Counted from the stretch's first letter, positions 10,719-20,627 are shown. The stretch is 64,000 bases of DNA from Crocinitomicaceae bacterium (GCA_018402525.1 JAGYIR010000017.1:1-64000), one strand, 5' to 3'. A program made the numbers and translations. The notes: generated by a model from the letters alone, not told the origin.

Positions 10719-11657
10719 TTAATTAAACGCTTCATTAATGCTCGAAGTGAGTCCAGAAATGGCTACCTCATGTGCATGTAAAATCATATTTTTTACGGCG
10801 ATATCATTAGAAATTCCATGTCCAATAATAACATTTCCCTTCACACCTAATATCGGCGTTCCACCGTAGTTTTCGTAGTTGAATCGATCAAAGAACTCAT
10901 CTTCAATGCCTCGCTTTCTCATCAGTTCATACATACCTTCAGCCTGTTTCAAAACAATATTTCCAGTAAAACCGTCACAGACAACTACATCTGCCTTTCC
11001 TGAGAATAAATCCCGCCCCTCAATATTACCGATGAAGTTAATATCATCTGAAGCAGCAATCAACTTGTGTGCTGCTAAGGTAACAATATTCCCTTTGGAT
11101 TCTTCCTCACCTATACTTAAAATTGCGACACGTGGATTGTCATTTCCATAAACACGTTTCGAGTACAAAGATCCCAAAACAGCGAATTGATGCAATACAT
11201 CTGGCTTACAATCTGCGTTCGATCCAACGTCTAATATGATGGATTGAGAACCATTAATTGATGGCAAAGTAGACGTAATACATGGTCGAATTACGCCAGG
11301 AATTGTATTAATGACGAACATTGAGCCAATCATCATGGCACCTGTATTTCCTGTACTAGCGAACGCTTTAATTTCACCTTTCGCCAATAACTGAAATCCA
11401 ACGGCTATACTACTATTTGGTTTTTGCGTTAATGCTCTAGTTGGGTGATCTGTCATTTCGATGACATCCGGCGCATGAACAATTTCATAACCCTCAGGAT
11501 TTTCATCCAATGCCGAAAGGCCACTCAAGATGGTTTCTTGGTCGCCTATCAGGACAATCACAACTTCTTTGGGAAGTTCTTTTTTAGCGAGAATTGCTCC
11601 TGCAATGTTTGCATCGGGAGCAAAATCACCACCTAAAACATCAATGCCAATCTTCAT
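10719..11657 (-). CDS. plsX: phosphate acyltransferase PlsX
   Basis: Makes acyl-phosphate from acyl-ACP for phospholipid synthesis by the PlsX/PlsY route. It has 312 residues and starts [14 protein letters not shown]. Characteristic segments are [25 protein letters not shown], and [13 protein letters not shown]. The order rpmF-plsX-fabH is conserved in many bacteria. It lies 25 bases behind rpmF. Confidence 0.95.
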   Translation of the reverse strand: MKIGIDVLGGDFAPDANIAGAILAKKELPKEVVIVLIGDQETILSGLSALDENPEGYEIVHAPDVIEMTDHPTRALTQKPNSSIAVGFQLLAKGEIKAFASTGNTGAMMIGSMFVINTIPGVIRPCITSTLPSINGSQSIILDVGSNADCKPDVLHQFAVLGSLYSKRVYGNDNPRVAILSIGEEESKGNIVTLAAHKLIAASDDINFIGNIEGRDLFSGKADVVVCDGFTGNIVLKQAEGMYELMRKRGIEDEFFDRFNYENYGGTPILGVKGNVIIGHGISNDIAVKNMILHAHEVAISGLTSSINEAFN

Positions 11658-11682
11658 AGAATGAAGAATTTAAATTACAGTT

Positions 11683-11874
11683 TTAGACTGCTACTTCTTT
11701 TTCTGCTACTACTTTTCCTTTGTAGTACAATTTCCCTTCATGCCAGTGTGCGTGGTGAAAAAGGTGAGGTTGCCCAGTTGTTGGACATGTAGCAATATTG
11801 TTCGCTTCAGCCTTCACATGTGTTCTTCTCTTGTCACGTCTCGTTCTCGAGATCTTGCGTTTTGGATGTGCCAT
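11683..11874 (-). CDS. rpmF: 50S ribosomal protein L32
   Basis: Small basic ribosomal protein of 63 residues beginning [19 protein letters not shown]. The zinc-ribbon cysteines of some L32 proteins are mostly absent (only CPTTG remains), as is common in this phylum. It lies between the DUF177 gene and plsX. Confidence 0.95.
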   Translation of the reverse strand: MAHPKRKISRTRRDKRRTHVKAEANNIATCPTTGQPHLFHHAHWHEGKLYYKGKVVAEKEVAV

Positions 11875-11895
11875 TTTTCGTTTATATTATATTCT

Positions 11896-12444
11896 TTATT
11901 TCAATTTTTTCAGTGCTTCCCAACGTGGATCAATCATATCCTGGTCGTCACTTTTATCGGTTGTGTCAATCTCTTTCGAGACTTTCTCCTCCGGTTTTAA
12001 GATGTACTCATTTAATAGTGCAATCATTTCTTCGTTACACTCCCCCTTTTTATGCACCGCTCTAACGGGCAACGAAACTGTAATCAATTCCAAAATTGTT
12101 TCTTGAACATTGATTTCAAATTCCTCTGGGTGAATAACAATTAATGATTCATCGTCTGATTCTTCAGAGCCAAACTTATAGACCAATCTATACGTCGACT
12201 TAATCTTCACTTCGCAGGGATCGTTACATCGGTTGCAATTAGTTTCCACTCTTCCTTTCAGGAAAAATTCTCCAACGAGCATCGTTTCTCGTTTTTCTAA
12301 CAACAACTCAACCTTAACGTTTCCTTTGTCAATAATTGAGTAATCTATACTATCAAAGAACGCATCAGCAATGTCATACTCGAACTTGTGAACTCCAAGA
12401 TTCAAGCCCACAAAAGGTATAGAATACGCTTTATTCGACTTCAC
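11896..12444 (-). CDS. yceD: YceD/DUF177 family protein
   Basis: A 182-residue acidic protein of the family regularly encoded just before rpmF, linked in other bacteria to 23S rRNA processing. Visible features are the CNRCNDPC cluster (about residues 69-76), a second cysteine in KKGECNEEM, and a conserved IDPRWEALKKL end. It is 21 bases from rpmF. Its role here rests on family and gene order. Confidence 0.85.
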   Translation of the reverse strand: MKSNKAYSIPFVGLNLGVHKFEYDIADAFFDSIDYSIIDKGNVKVELLLEKRETMLVGEFFLKGRVETNCNRCNDPCEVKIKSTYRLVYKFGSEESDDESLIVIHPEEFEINVQETILELITVSLPVRAVHKKGECNEEMIALLNEYILKPEEKVSKEIDTTDKSDDQDMIDPRWEALKKLK

Positions 12445-12594
12445 TGTTACATTGTTACACCGACTTTCTTCTCAAAAGACGGGCGGCAAAGGTAATAATT
12501 TTAAATTAAACCCATCGTTAACAAGGAATTATTTTAAGAAAACCCAATTCCATTCTCGTGTTAAGACGACCTAACTTACCTGTGTTCAAAACAT

Positions 12595-13698
12595 TCACTC
12601 TCTTCTTCTGTCTCTGGCTGTCATTTCTCTGACTTCAATTTTCAATGGGTTTGCAGTAATTTCTTTCTCCAATTGGTGATTTCGGTATACGTCCATTGCA
12701 AGATAAATGGCATTCCGCATCGAATCTCCAGAAGCCTTGTTTTTACCTGCAATGTCATATGCCGTGCCGTGATCTGGTGATGTCCGTATAATTAGAAGTC
12801 CTGCCGTAAAGTTGACGCCTTCATCAAAAGACAAGGCCTTGAACGCTGAAAGTCCTTGATCGTGATACATTGCTAAAACACCGTCATAAGAGGATCTTGC
12901 GTTAGATCCAAAGAATCCATCAGCTGGAAAGGGACCAAAAGCTAGTATCCCTTCTTCCTTAACTTTGTTTATCGCTGGAAGAATGCTTTCTTGTTCTTCT
13001 GTTCCCATTTTTCCGTTTTCCCCTGCATGTGGATTGATTCCTAAAACAGCAATTTTCGGTCGTTGAATTCCAAAATCTTTCTTCAAACTTGCGTTAAACC
13101 CTTTTATTTTGTCAATAATTCGGGCAGCTGTGATGGTTGAACTCACATCTTTTAAAGGAATATGCGTTGTCACCAACCCAACGCGTAAACCTGGGGCAAT
13201 CATTAGCATCAACGCGTCTTCTTGTCCTGCCATGTCTGCTAAATATTCTGTGTGACCAGGGAACTTGAATCCTACTTTGTTCATAGCGTCCTTGGAAATT
13301 GGTGCAGTAACCAAAACATCAACTTTTCCTGAAGCCAAGTCTTGCGTTGCACGTTCTAACGCTTGAAAGGCATACTTTCCTCCCATTTCCGTTGCTTCAC
13401 CAACATTCAATTCAAGATCTTCTTCCCAAACATTGATGATGTTTACTTTCTTTCGTTTTGCCTTTTCTGCCGATTCAACAGATTGATAAACAAATTCGTT
13501 GAAATCCATCGTCTTTTTGTAAAAAGAAAAAACTTTTGATGAACCATAAATGATGGGGGTGCAATCCAATAAAATGCGATTATCACTCAATGCTTTCATA
13601 ATAATCTCTGGTGAAATTCCATTAATGTCTCCGATTGAAATTCCTACACGTACATCACTTTTAGATGATGTTTCCTTTATATCTTCATTGGTTTTCAT
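12595..13698 (-). CDS. pdxA: 4-hydroxythreonine-4-phosphate dehydrogenase
   Basis: Oxidises 4-phosphohydroxy-L-threonine in pyridoxal-phosphate synthesis. The 367-residue product starts with GISIGDINGISPEI (residues 17-31) and contains the metal-binding histidines in FPGHTEYLA, AMYHDQGL and SPDHGTAYDIAGK, all typical of PdxA. A short charged N-terminal extension precedes the core. It is about 150 bases upstream of yceD. That gap has no terminator, so one transcript down to accC is possible. A TATTTTTG element on the minus strand at 13749-13756 may be its -7 box. Confidence 0.93.
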   Translation of the reverse strand: MKTNEDIKETSSKSDVRVGISIGDINGISPEIIMKALSDNRILLDCTPIIYGSSKVFSFYKKTMDFNEFVYQSVESAEKAKRKKVNIINVWEEDLELNVGEATEMGGKYAFQALERATQDLASGKVDVLVTAPISKDAMNKVGFKFPGHTEYLADMAGQEDALMLMIAPGLRVGLVTTHIPLKDVSSTITAARIIDKIKGFNASLKKDFGIQRPKIAVLGINPHAGENGKMGTEEQESILPAINKVKEEGILAFGPFPADGFFGSNARSSYDGVLAMYHDQGLSAFKALSFDEGVNFTAGLLIIRTSPDHGTAYDIAGKNKASGDSMRNAIYLAMDVYRNHQLEKEITANPLKIEVREMTARDRRRE

Positions 13699-13908
13699 TG
13701 CAATTTCTATTTGTATATCGCGAACAACTTATTGTCATTTGCATGATACAAAAATAGTGAACTTAGTGAAAGCAGAGTGCGATCGGTCTAAAGATTGAAA
13801 AATGAGCCCCAAAAAAGGTTAACGTAAACTTAATATTAGAAAAAACATTAAAAACAAAAGAAAAGTACTTTTGACAAAATTTAGACCGTAATAAAGTAAC
13901 ATAGTGCG

Positions 13909-14646
13909 ATGGATACAATTGCAAAAACAGTTTCAAAAAGTAGGGCGAAAACAAGAACCATACTTTTAAATGCATTGGCGGAATTTTTGGCTTCCATCAT
14001 TTTTACTTCGCTCTATTTCATCTTTATAAGTCGCTATTTTTCAGAAGAGTTTGGTTCAAGTATTGTGGTGCTCTTCTTTACGATTGGTGTGGCTTTCTTT
14101 GCTGCAATATTTATCCCATTTCATACGTACCGCATTCACATTATTCCGTTCGTTTCACTTATTTCTGCTCTAAGAAAAAGAGACCCAATGGTTCTTGTGC
14201 ATAAGGTACCTTCCCAAATTCTGGGGGCATTTCTAGGTGTGCTGATTTTTAATTCAATCAATATGCGGACGATAAAAGTCGATATTGAGTCTTTACAAAT
14301 GATTCCATTAAGCGATCCTGGATTGACCATTTTACTCAATACGGTTGCTGCAGCTCTATTGTGTTATGGGTTTTATTTAATTCGAATCCTGTTTAAAGCG
14401 AAACGATTGTCAGGCACCATCTACCTAAGCCTGTACTTCATGGTATTATTTGCAGCCACTGGATTGTTTTCTAGCGTTTCTGCATTGAATCCTTTCGGGT
14501 ATTTGTTTTATGATTTGTTACAAAATCAAACAATTCTAAATCAATCGTTTTTGTTTGTAATAGTAAATCACTTCTTAGCACCTATTATTGGTGTTTTCCT
14601 TGTGTTCTACTACATCAAACCTAAAGTAATGTACCAAAACAAGTAG
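13909..14646 (+). CDS. aquaporin-fold (MIP-like) membrane protein with degenerate NPA motifs
   Basis: A 245-residue protein with about six hydrophobic segments in two halves. In the first half, IHIIPFVSL followed by PSQILGAFLG sits where aquaporins have GHxNPAVT followed by AQxxGA. In the second half, SALNPFGYL followed by LAPIIGVFL matches the MNPARS and PIxGA parts. The two NPA boxes thus read IPF and NPF, and the selectivity-filter arginine after the second box is glycine. This assignment is my own by-eye alignment. The gene begins a three-gene cluster with PiT-like and Na/Pi transporters, 2 bases before the next gene. A pore for water or another small solute, or a non-conducting partner, are both possible. 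Confidence 0.6.
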   Translation: MDTIAKTVSKSRAKTRTILLNALAEFLASIIFTSLYFIFISRYFSEEFGSSIVVLFFTIGVAFFAAIFIPFHTYRIHIIPFVSLISALRKRDPMVLVHKVPSQILGAFLGVLIFNSINMRTIKVDIESLQMIPLSDPGLTILLNTVAAALLCYGFYLIRILFKAKRLSGTIYLSLYFMVLFAATGLFSSVSALNPFGYLFYDLLQNQTILNQSFLFVIVNHFLAPIIGVFLVFYYIKPKVMYQNK

Positions 14647-14648
14647 AC

Positions 14649-15767
14649 ATGAGTAAGTTGAGTTTAGCTTCACAAATTATTGGTGAAAAAAGGTATCAAT
14701 CACTGGTACTCTTTGGTCTTCAGGAAAGAACTTTTTTAAGACTTATTGCTGCTTTTTTTGTCATTGCAGTCATCTTTTACCCGTATCCAGAAATTGCCAT
14801 GTGGATTGGGTTCATGTTCGCTGGATATTCCGCAATTGCGAACGATTCTATTCAAACCATTGGTACATTCATCTCGTCCAATTCAGAGGTTAAATGGTGG
14901 AAACTATGGCTATGGATCGGTGGTATTTTTGTCGCAACGGTCTTGTACAGTTGGATCATGTACGATGGCGATGTTTCCTTTCAACGTTTGACATCCAAAG
15001 GATTTTCTGAATCACCAAAATCTTTTCATTTTCTGCAAATTGTTGCACCCCTGCTGCTTCTAATAATTACGCGTTTGAGAATGCCAGTTTCAACAACATT
15101 TATGTTGTTAAGTTGCTTTAGTTCAAATGCATCTGGAATTATCGGTGTAACAGAAAAAAGCTTGATGGGTTATGGCTTGGCGTTTGTCGTTGCAATGCTC
15201 GTTTGGTATTTATTGGCTGGAGTAATAAACAAACTGACGCAAGGTAAACCTCATCCAATGTGGAGAGTAGCACAATGGATTATCAGTGGTTGGTTGTGGA
15301 GTATGTGGATTACCCACGATGCTGCTAACATCGCAATTTTCTTGAATAGAAGTTTAACACTTATTGATTTTGTTGCTTTTGCAGGATTCGTTTTTGTTGG
15401 ATTGGGTATTCTATTTTACTTACGCGGCGATAAAATTCAACGAATTATTACAGAAAAATCTCAGGTTGTCGATGTTCGTGCCGCAAGTGTAATTGACATC
15501 GTGTATGCAATGATTCTCTTCGTTTTTAAAGAATGGAGTAATATTCCGATGAGTACAACTTGGATTTTCTTGGGGTTGTTAGGCGGTCGAGAATTGGCGA
15601 TGCAACTTTCTAAAAAATCAGACACCCAAAGAACAATGGCTAGCACAGTGCGCATGATCCTCAGAGATATTGGATTTGCAACGATTGGTTTGGTTATTTC
15701 CGTATTGCTCGCAATTGCGGTGAATACAAACATTCAACAAGAATTGATCATCTATTTCGGTTGGTAA
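14649..15767 (+). CDS. PiT-like inorganic phosphate permease
   Basis: A 372-residue polytopic protein. It shows the duplicated signatures of the PiT family in altered form: IANDSIQTIGTF in the first half and ITHDAANIAIFLN in the second (compare GxNDxANxxG), and MPVSTTFML and IPMSTTWIF (compare PVSTTHxL). I therefore place it in or near the PiT phosphate permeases. Its position between a MIP-like gene and an Na/Pi cotransporter supports phosphate or a similar anion as substrate. The start ATG follows the upstream stop by 2 bases. Confidence 0.65.
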   Translation: MSKLSLASQIIGEKRYQSLVLFGLQERTFLRLIAAFFVIAVIFYPYPEIAMWIGFMFAGYSAIANDSIQTIGTFISSNSEVKWWKLWLWIGGIFVATVLYSWIMYDGDVSFQRLTSKGFSESPKSFHFLQIVAPLLLLIITRLRMPVSTTFMLLSCFSSNASGIIGVTEKSLMGYGLAFVVAMLVWYLLAGVINKLTQGKPHPMWRVAQWIISGWLWSMWITHDAANIAIFLNRSLTLIDFVAFAGFVFVGLGILFYLRGDKIQRIITEKSQVVDVRAASVIDIVYAMILFVFKEWSNIPMSTTWIFLGLLGGRELAMQLSKKSDTQRTMASTVRMILRDIGFATIGLVISVLLAIAVNTNIQQELIIYFGW

Positions 15768-15797
15768 CCACGGCTAAAAGGAACTAAAAGACGTAAA

Positions 15798-17492
15798 ATG
15801 GAATTTACTTTAATACAAGCATTGGGAATCGTTGGATCGCTGGGGTTACTTATCTATGGGATAAAAATCATGAGCGAAAGCGTTCAAAAACTCATGGGGC
15901 AGGCATTAGTGAAACTGCTCAATGTAATGACCCGCAACAAATTTCTTGGAATTTTAACTGGATTAATCACCGCTTCCATTGTTTTCTCTTCTTCCTCCAC
16001 TATTGTCATGGCGGTAAGTTTTGTGAATACAGGGCTTATTACGCTTGCAGAATCGGTAAGCATCATGCTTGGTGCAAACATAGGTAACTCCGTATTGACC
16101 TGGATGGTTTCGATTTTTGGGTTTGAACACAATGTATCGTTCATTTTTATCGTCATTTTTGCCATTGGGACTCCATTAATATTCTCAAACAAACACAAAT
16201 TAAAATATGCGGGAGAGTTCATTTTTGGACTTGCGCTGCTTTTTTTAGGTATTTCAGTAATCCTCGATTTTGTACCAGTTATTGACAAAACAAATACAGT
16301 CCAAACATTTTTCCAAAGCATGGTGCCACTTGGCTTTTTGGGAAACATATTTTTTGTGCTTGTTGGTGTATTTTTAACCATCATTATTCAGTCATCCAGC
16401 GCTGCCATTGTTCTAACGCAAGTGCTGTGCTTTAAAGGAATACTTCCCTTTGAAATTGCCATTCCGATGGTCGTCGGACAGAATTTCGGTCGTACCATCG
16501 TGACCGAAATTGCTTCATTGGCTGGAAACGTGCATGCAAAAAGATCAGCGCGCGTTAATTCATTGATCAATATTACCGGTTTTATTTGGGCAGTTATCTT
16601 ATTAACCCTTTTCCCTGTGCTGGACCTGTTGAATTACATGGCCGTTGAATGGTTTAACTTTGATTCTGTTTACAGCACAACAGGAGCGCCAATTGGAATA
16701 GCACTGTTCCACACCCTCTTGAACGTTATTAACGCCTTGCTTTTGGTGTGGTTCATACCTCAGCTTGTAAGTTTGGCTACCAACAACATTAAATCGCGCG
16801 GAAAAAGTGATGAGTTGTTTCAGCTTGAACAAATCAATACGGGTATGATGGCAACACCTGAAGTCTCGATTTTTGAGGCTCAAAAAGAGATTATCAAGTT
16901 TGGTGACATTACGCTGAAAATGAATGGAATCGTGAAGAGTTTGATTACTGAGCAAGATCCAAAGAAAATCAACAAGCTCATAAATAAGATTCAAAACTAC
17001 GAGGAATTGACCGATAAAATTGAGGCAGATGTTGCTGAATTTTTAACGAAAACGTCGCAACGTGATATGAGCGAAGCTTCTTCTGTACGTATTCGAGGAA
17101 TGTTGAGAATTGTAGCGAACCTTGAACGTGTGGGTGATATCTACTTTCAAATGTGTAAAACCATTGAACGTAAAAACAAGAACAAAATCTGGTTTACACC
17201 TGAACAACGGAACAATGTACTTGAAATGTTCAATTTAGTCGACAAAGCACTGGTAGCCATGTGCGATAACCTCAACAGTAATTACGACGATGTTTCTACA
17301 AAAGCAGCTAAAGAATTAGAGGACTCGATCAATACGTTCCGTACTTCATTGCGAAAAAAGCACTTCGAAAATGTAGAGAAAGGTGAATATAATTTCAAAA
17401 GCGCTACGGCCTATAGTGAACTTTATAATTCATTGGAAAAAGTGGGGGATCACATTATAAATGTCACAGAGGGAATTGTCGGAATTCACTAG
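15798..17492 (+). CDS. Na/Pi cotransporter family protein with PhoU-like C-terminal domain
   Basis: A 564-residue protein. About 320 residues of membrane domain carry the paired signatures of NptA/SLC34 transporters: FSSSSTIVMAVSFVNTGL in the first half and QSSSAAIVLTQVL in the second, each followed by an amphipathic GANIGN or GQNFGRT element. A cytoplasmic helical tail (about residues 355-564), containing ANLERVGDIYFQM and LEKVGDHIINVTEG, is PhoU-like. It probably couples sodium entry to phosphate uptake. It is the last gene of the cluster and converges with the lipoprotein gene 2 bases later. Confidence 0.88.
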   Translation: MEFTLIQALGIVGSLGLLIYGIKIMSESVQKLMGQALVKLLNVMTRNKFLGILTGLITASIVFSSSSTIVMAVSFVNTGLITLAESVSIMLGANIGNSVLTWMVSIFGFEHNVSFIFIVIFAIGTPLIFSNKHKLKYAGEFIFGLALLFLGISVILDFVPVIDKTNTVQTFFQSMVPLGFLGNIFFVLVGVFLTIIIQSSSAAIVLTQVLCFKGILPFEIAIPMVVGQNFGRTIVTEIASLAGNVHAKRSARVNSLINITGFIWAVILLTLFPVLDLLNYMAVEWFNFDSVYSTTGAPIGIALFHTLLNVINALLLVWFIPQLVSLATNNIKSRGKSDELFQLEQINTGMMATPEVSIFEAQKEIIKFGDITLKMNGIVKSLITEQDPKKINKLINKIQNYEELTDKIEADVAEFLTKTSQRDMSEASSVRIRGMLRIVANLERVGDIYFQMCKTIERKNKNKIWFTPEQRNNVLEMFNLVDKALVAMCDNLNSNYDDVSTKAAKELEDSINTFRTSLRKKHFENVEKGEYNFKSATAYSELYNSLEKVGDHIINVTEGIVGIH

Positions 17493-17494
17493 GA

Positions 17495-18463
17495 CTATTT
17501 TTTTCTCGACTCGAACAGCTGATATTCGAACGTCTCATACTGAAATATTCCGGAAATTGAATCAGATGCTTGCTTTCCGTGGTTGACTCTCATCGGAATG
17601 TCTGCTTCCATCTCAAAGGTTGAAACACTTCTCTTCAAGAACTTATCATCGGTAAATGTCGAATCAATGTACCCGTGACAAACGCCCTTTTGGTCATATA
17701 GGATATCACGCTTTTTATGAAACGGATACTCGTTGTAAACGATGGATTTAATATAATTAGACGATTTATCATACGTGTATTTCACCACGTTCAACTCGTT
17801 TACCGTGTTTTCGACCTGATACACCTTTGCAGGATAAAATGTATTTCCCAACGTCACAATGTCATGCGGTGTTGGATTCAAAATGGAATCGACAGCAATA
17901 ACCCCCCAGTGTTTTTCTTTCAGCAAATAAAATAAATAATCACCAGAAAGATCATCGCTATACACAAGAAACTTCTCATTATAGGCTTCCTTCTCATAAA
18001 TTTTAAAACTTTCCTCTGTGAGCTCATCTAAAGAAACGTTAGGAACACGTTTGCGCTTAACTTCAGCAAAACCATGCTCATCTTTTGGCGATAAATAATC
18101 AAAGATGATGTCCGCAATCTTAGCATTTTCATAAAACTGTTCAATTTGAATGGACAACAACTGTCCTTCTATATTAAATGAATACGTTTTGATCTCCTTA
18201 GGTGATGCCGTTTCACCTTCTCCATCAAATTCACCACCGTAAATTTTTCTAGTAATCCGCTGAATACCTCTATTTTTGATAATTGTATCGTTAAACCAAA
18301 TCGGAAATGACACATTGAATTCATTCGCAGAAAAATAATGCTGCATGTTGAAAATGAACGGCTGAAATTTATCCTTCTTCTTGAAAAAAGGACGCGACTT
18401 TTCTTCAGAGCATGAAACCAATACCAATGTTGCAATAAACAAGCTCACTAATGTCCCTTTCAT
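17495..18463 (-). CDS. putative lipoprotein of unknown function
   Basis: The product (322 residues) starts MKGTLVSLFIATLVLVSCSEE, a lipoprotein signal peptide with the lipobox LVSC, so it should be anchored in a membrane facing the periplasm or cell surface. The rest is rich in Tyr, Phe and Lys, with short beta-strand-like stretches and no motif I recognise. The frame is open upstream to 18517, but that would bury the signal peptide, so the ATG at 18463 is used. Confidence 0.75.
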   Translation of the reverse strand: MKGTLVSLFIATLVLVSCSEEKSRPFFKKKDKFQPFIFNMQHYFSANEFNVSFPIWFNDTIIKNRGIQRITRKIYGGEFDGEGETASPKEIKTYSFNIEGQLLSIQIEQFYENAKIADIIFDYLSPKDEHGFAEVKRKRVPNVSLDELTEESFKIYEKEAYNEKFLVYSDDLSGDYLFYLLKEKHWGVIAVDSILNPTPHDIVTLGNTFYPAKVYQVENTVNELNVVKYTYDKSSNYIKSIVYNEYPFHKKRDILYDQKGVCHGYIDSTFTDDKFLKRSVSTFEMEADIPMRVNHGKQASDSISGIFQYETFEYQLFESRKK

Positions 18464-18540
18464 ATTTTGTAAATATATACCAATATAGTGATAGAAATCG
18501 TCTTTGTCAAGCAACATTCTCTTTCTACCACATTTTACTT

Positions 18541-18548
18541 TAACTTTG
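18541..18548 (+). promoter_or_regulatory. candidate -7 element abutting the ygiQ start
   Basis: TAACTTTG fits TAnnTTTG and ends 4 bases before the ygiQ ATG. If used, the mRNA would have almost no leader. No clear -33 element is seen. Confidence 0.3.
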
Positions 18549-18552
18549 CACC

Positions 18553-20466
18553 ATGCAGGAGCAACGTCCCATAACAGATTGGCTTCCTCTAACCATGAAA
18601 GAAGTGGAAAACAGAGGATGGAAGGAAATTGATGTCGTATTGATTTCTGGAGATGCCTATGTGGATCACCCTGCTTTTGGTACAGCGGTTATCGGGCGGA
18701 TTATGGAAGACGAAGGTTTTAAAGTTGCCATTGTCGCTCAACCAAACTGGAAGGACGATTTGCGCGATTTCAAGAAATTTGGAAAACCAAAATACTTCTT
18801 TGGTGTAACGGCCGGGTGCATGGATTCTATGGTGAATCACTACACAGCAAATAAACGACTGCGCTCCACAGACGCGTACACGCCAGGTGGAGAAGCAGGA
18901 TTTCGTCCTGATTATGCAACAACGGTCTATTCAAAAATTTTAAAAGAACTTTATCCCGATGTTCCTGTTTTAATCGGTGGTATTGAAGCTTCGTTGCGCA
19001 GAGTTACACATTACGATTACTGGGCAGATAAATTGTTTCCATCAATTTTAGTGGATTCCAAAGCTGACATTTTGGTATACGGCATGGGCGACCAACCGCT
19101 GCGCGAAATGCTTAAATTACTGAAAAAGGGAGTTCCGTTTTCTAACTTGACAACAATCAAGCAATTGGCATTTTTGCAAGATGCTTCAGAGGAATTGCCA
19201 AAGAATAAAAACTGGGAAACAGTTGAATTGTCCAGTCACGAAGACTGCTTAAAAGACAAGATTAAATACGCTGCAAATTTTAAAGTCGTTGAAGTTGAAT
19301 CGAATAAATTAAACGCCAACCGCATCATTCAGCATGTAGGAGATAAGCGCTTGGTGATCAATCCTCCGTACAAAACAATGACGGAAAACGAAATCGATCA
19401 ATCGTTTGATTTACCGTATACACGTTTACCTCATCCAAAATACAACAAGCGTGGTGCCATTCCTGCCTACGATATGATTAAATTCTCTATCAATATGCAC
19501 CGTGGTTGTTTTGGTGGTTGTAGTTTCTGTACGATTTCTGCGCATCAAGGAAAATTCATTGCATCTCGTAGTGAGAAATCAATCATGGCGGAAGTAGATG
19601 AAGTCGTTGCGCACCCTGAATTTAAAGGATATATTTCTGATCTCGGAGGTCCTTCGGCGAACATGTACCGCATGAAAGGGAAAGACGAGGCCATTTGTGA
19701 GCGTTGTTCAAGTCCTAGCTGTATTCACCCAGTGATTTGCAACAATCTAGACACTTCGCACAAGCCTATGACGGAATTGTACCGAAAAGTCGATGCGCAT
19801 TCGGGCGTAAAAAAAGCATTCGTCGGTTCTGGAATTCGTTACGATTTATTGGTGGATGATTTCAACCAAAACAACGAAGACGGCAATCACGAAGAATACA
19901 TTGAACAAGTCATTACGCGTCATGTCAGCGGAAGGTTGAAAGTCGCACCGGAACATACATCTGATGCTACGTTAAAAGTCATGCGGAAACCGTCGTTCAA
20001 GTATTTCCACAAATTCAAAGAAAAATACGACGAGATTTCAGCAAAACATGGTCTGAAGCAACAACTCATTCCTTACTTCATTTCTTCTCACCCTGGCTGC
20101 GAAAATGAGGACATGGCAAACTTAGCTGTGGAAACAAAAGAAATGGGATTCCAACTGGAACAGGTGCAGGATTTTACTCCAACACCTATGACTGTTGCAA
20201 CAGTTATTTACTACAGCGGAGTTCATCCATACACATTAAAACCGTACAAAACGGTAAAGGACAAAGAAGAAAAGCTTAACCAACGCCGTTTCTTTTTCTG
20301 GTACAAACGGGAAAATCACGATTACATCCGACGCACACTAAAACAGGCAAACCGAATGGATTTGGCGGAGAAACTGATTGGAGGAAAGCCTCAGCAGAAT
20401 AGTTCTGAAAAACAGATGCCGAAATGGTTGGAAGAACGGAGGAATAGAAGTGGGAAGAAGAAATAA
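18553..20466 (+). CDS. ygiQ: YgiQ family radical SAM protein
   Basis: A 637-residue member of the YgiQ/UPF0313 radical SAM family, whose substrate is unknown. The N-terminal part has the cobalamin-domain-like segment ISGDAYVDHPAFG. The radical SAM cluster motif is CFGGCSFC (about residues 318-325, spacing C-x3-C-x2-C, as in YgiQ), followed by RSEKSIMAEVDEV. An extra cysteine group (CERCSSPSC) lies downstream. The last 40 codons are repeated in diverged form at 21426-21545, downstream of a toxin-like cassette, which suggests that recombination has replaced this end. Confidence 0.93.
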   Translation: MQEQRPITDWLPLTMKEVENRGWKEIDVVLISGDAYVDHPAFGTAVIGRIMEDEGFKVAIVAQPNWKDDLRDFKKFGKPKYFFGVTAGCMDSMVNHYTANKRLRSTDAYTPGGEAGFRPDYATTVYSKILKELYPDVPVLIGGIEASLRRVTHYDYWADKLFPSILVDSKADILVYGMGDQPLREMLKLLKKGVPFSNLTTIKQLAFLQDASEELPKNKNWETVELSSHEDCLKDKIKYAANFKVVEVESNKLNANRIIQHVGDKRLVINPPYKTMTENEIDQSFDLPYTRLPHPKYNKRGAIPAYDMIKFSINMHRGCFGGCSFCTISAHQGKFIASRSEKSIMAEVDEVVAHPEFKGYISDLGGPSANMYRMKGKDEAICERCSSPSCIHPVICNNLDTSHKPMTELYRKVDAHSGVKKAFVGSGIRYDLLVDDFNQNNEDGNHEEYIEQVITRHVSGRLKVAPEHTSDATLKVMRKPSFKYFHKFKEKYDEISAKHGLKQQLIPYFISSHPGCENEDMANLAVETKEMGFQLEQVQDFTPTPMTVATVIYYSGVHPYTLKPYKTVKDKEEKLNQRRFFFWYKRENHDYIRRTLKQANRMDLAEKLIGGKPQQNSSEKQMPKWLEERRNRSGKKK

Positions 20467-20627
20467 GTGCTCTCAATCACTCGGAAAATTCTTGAGTCTC
20501 AACCTCGACTATCTCTCCAACACTATAAAAGCGAGAACATTTTAAGAATAAAATAACCATTTTTGAGTAAATTAGTAATAGAAATAAACAAACTCAAAAT
20601 GGGTTTATTCTATTAAATTTGTAAATA

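Noticed and set aside
11683-11874. Loss of L32 zinc-ribbon cysteines as a notable defect
   Set aside because: Zinc-free L32 variants are common in bacteria, including this phylum, so nothing unusual is implied.
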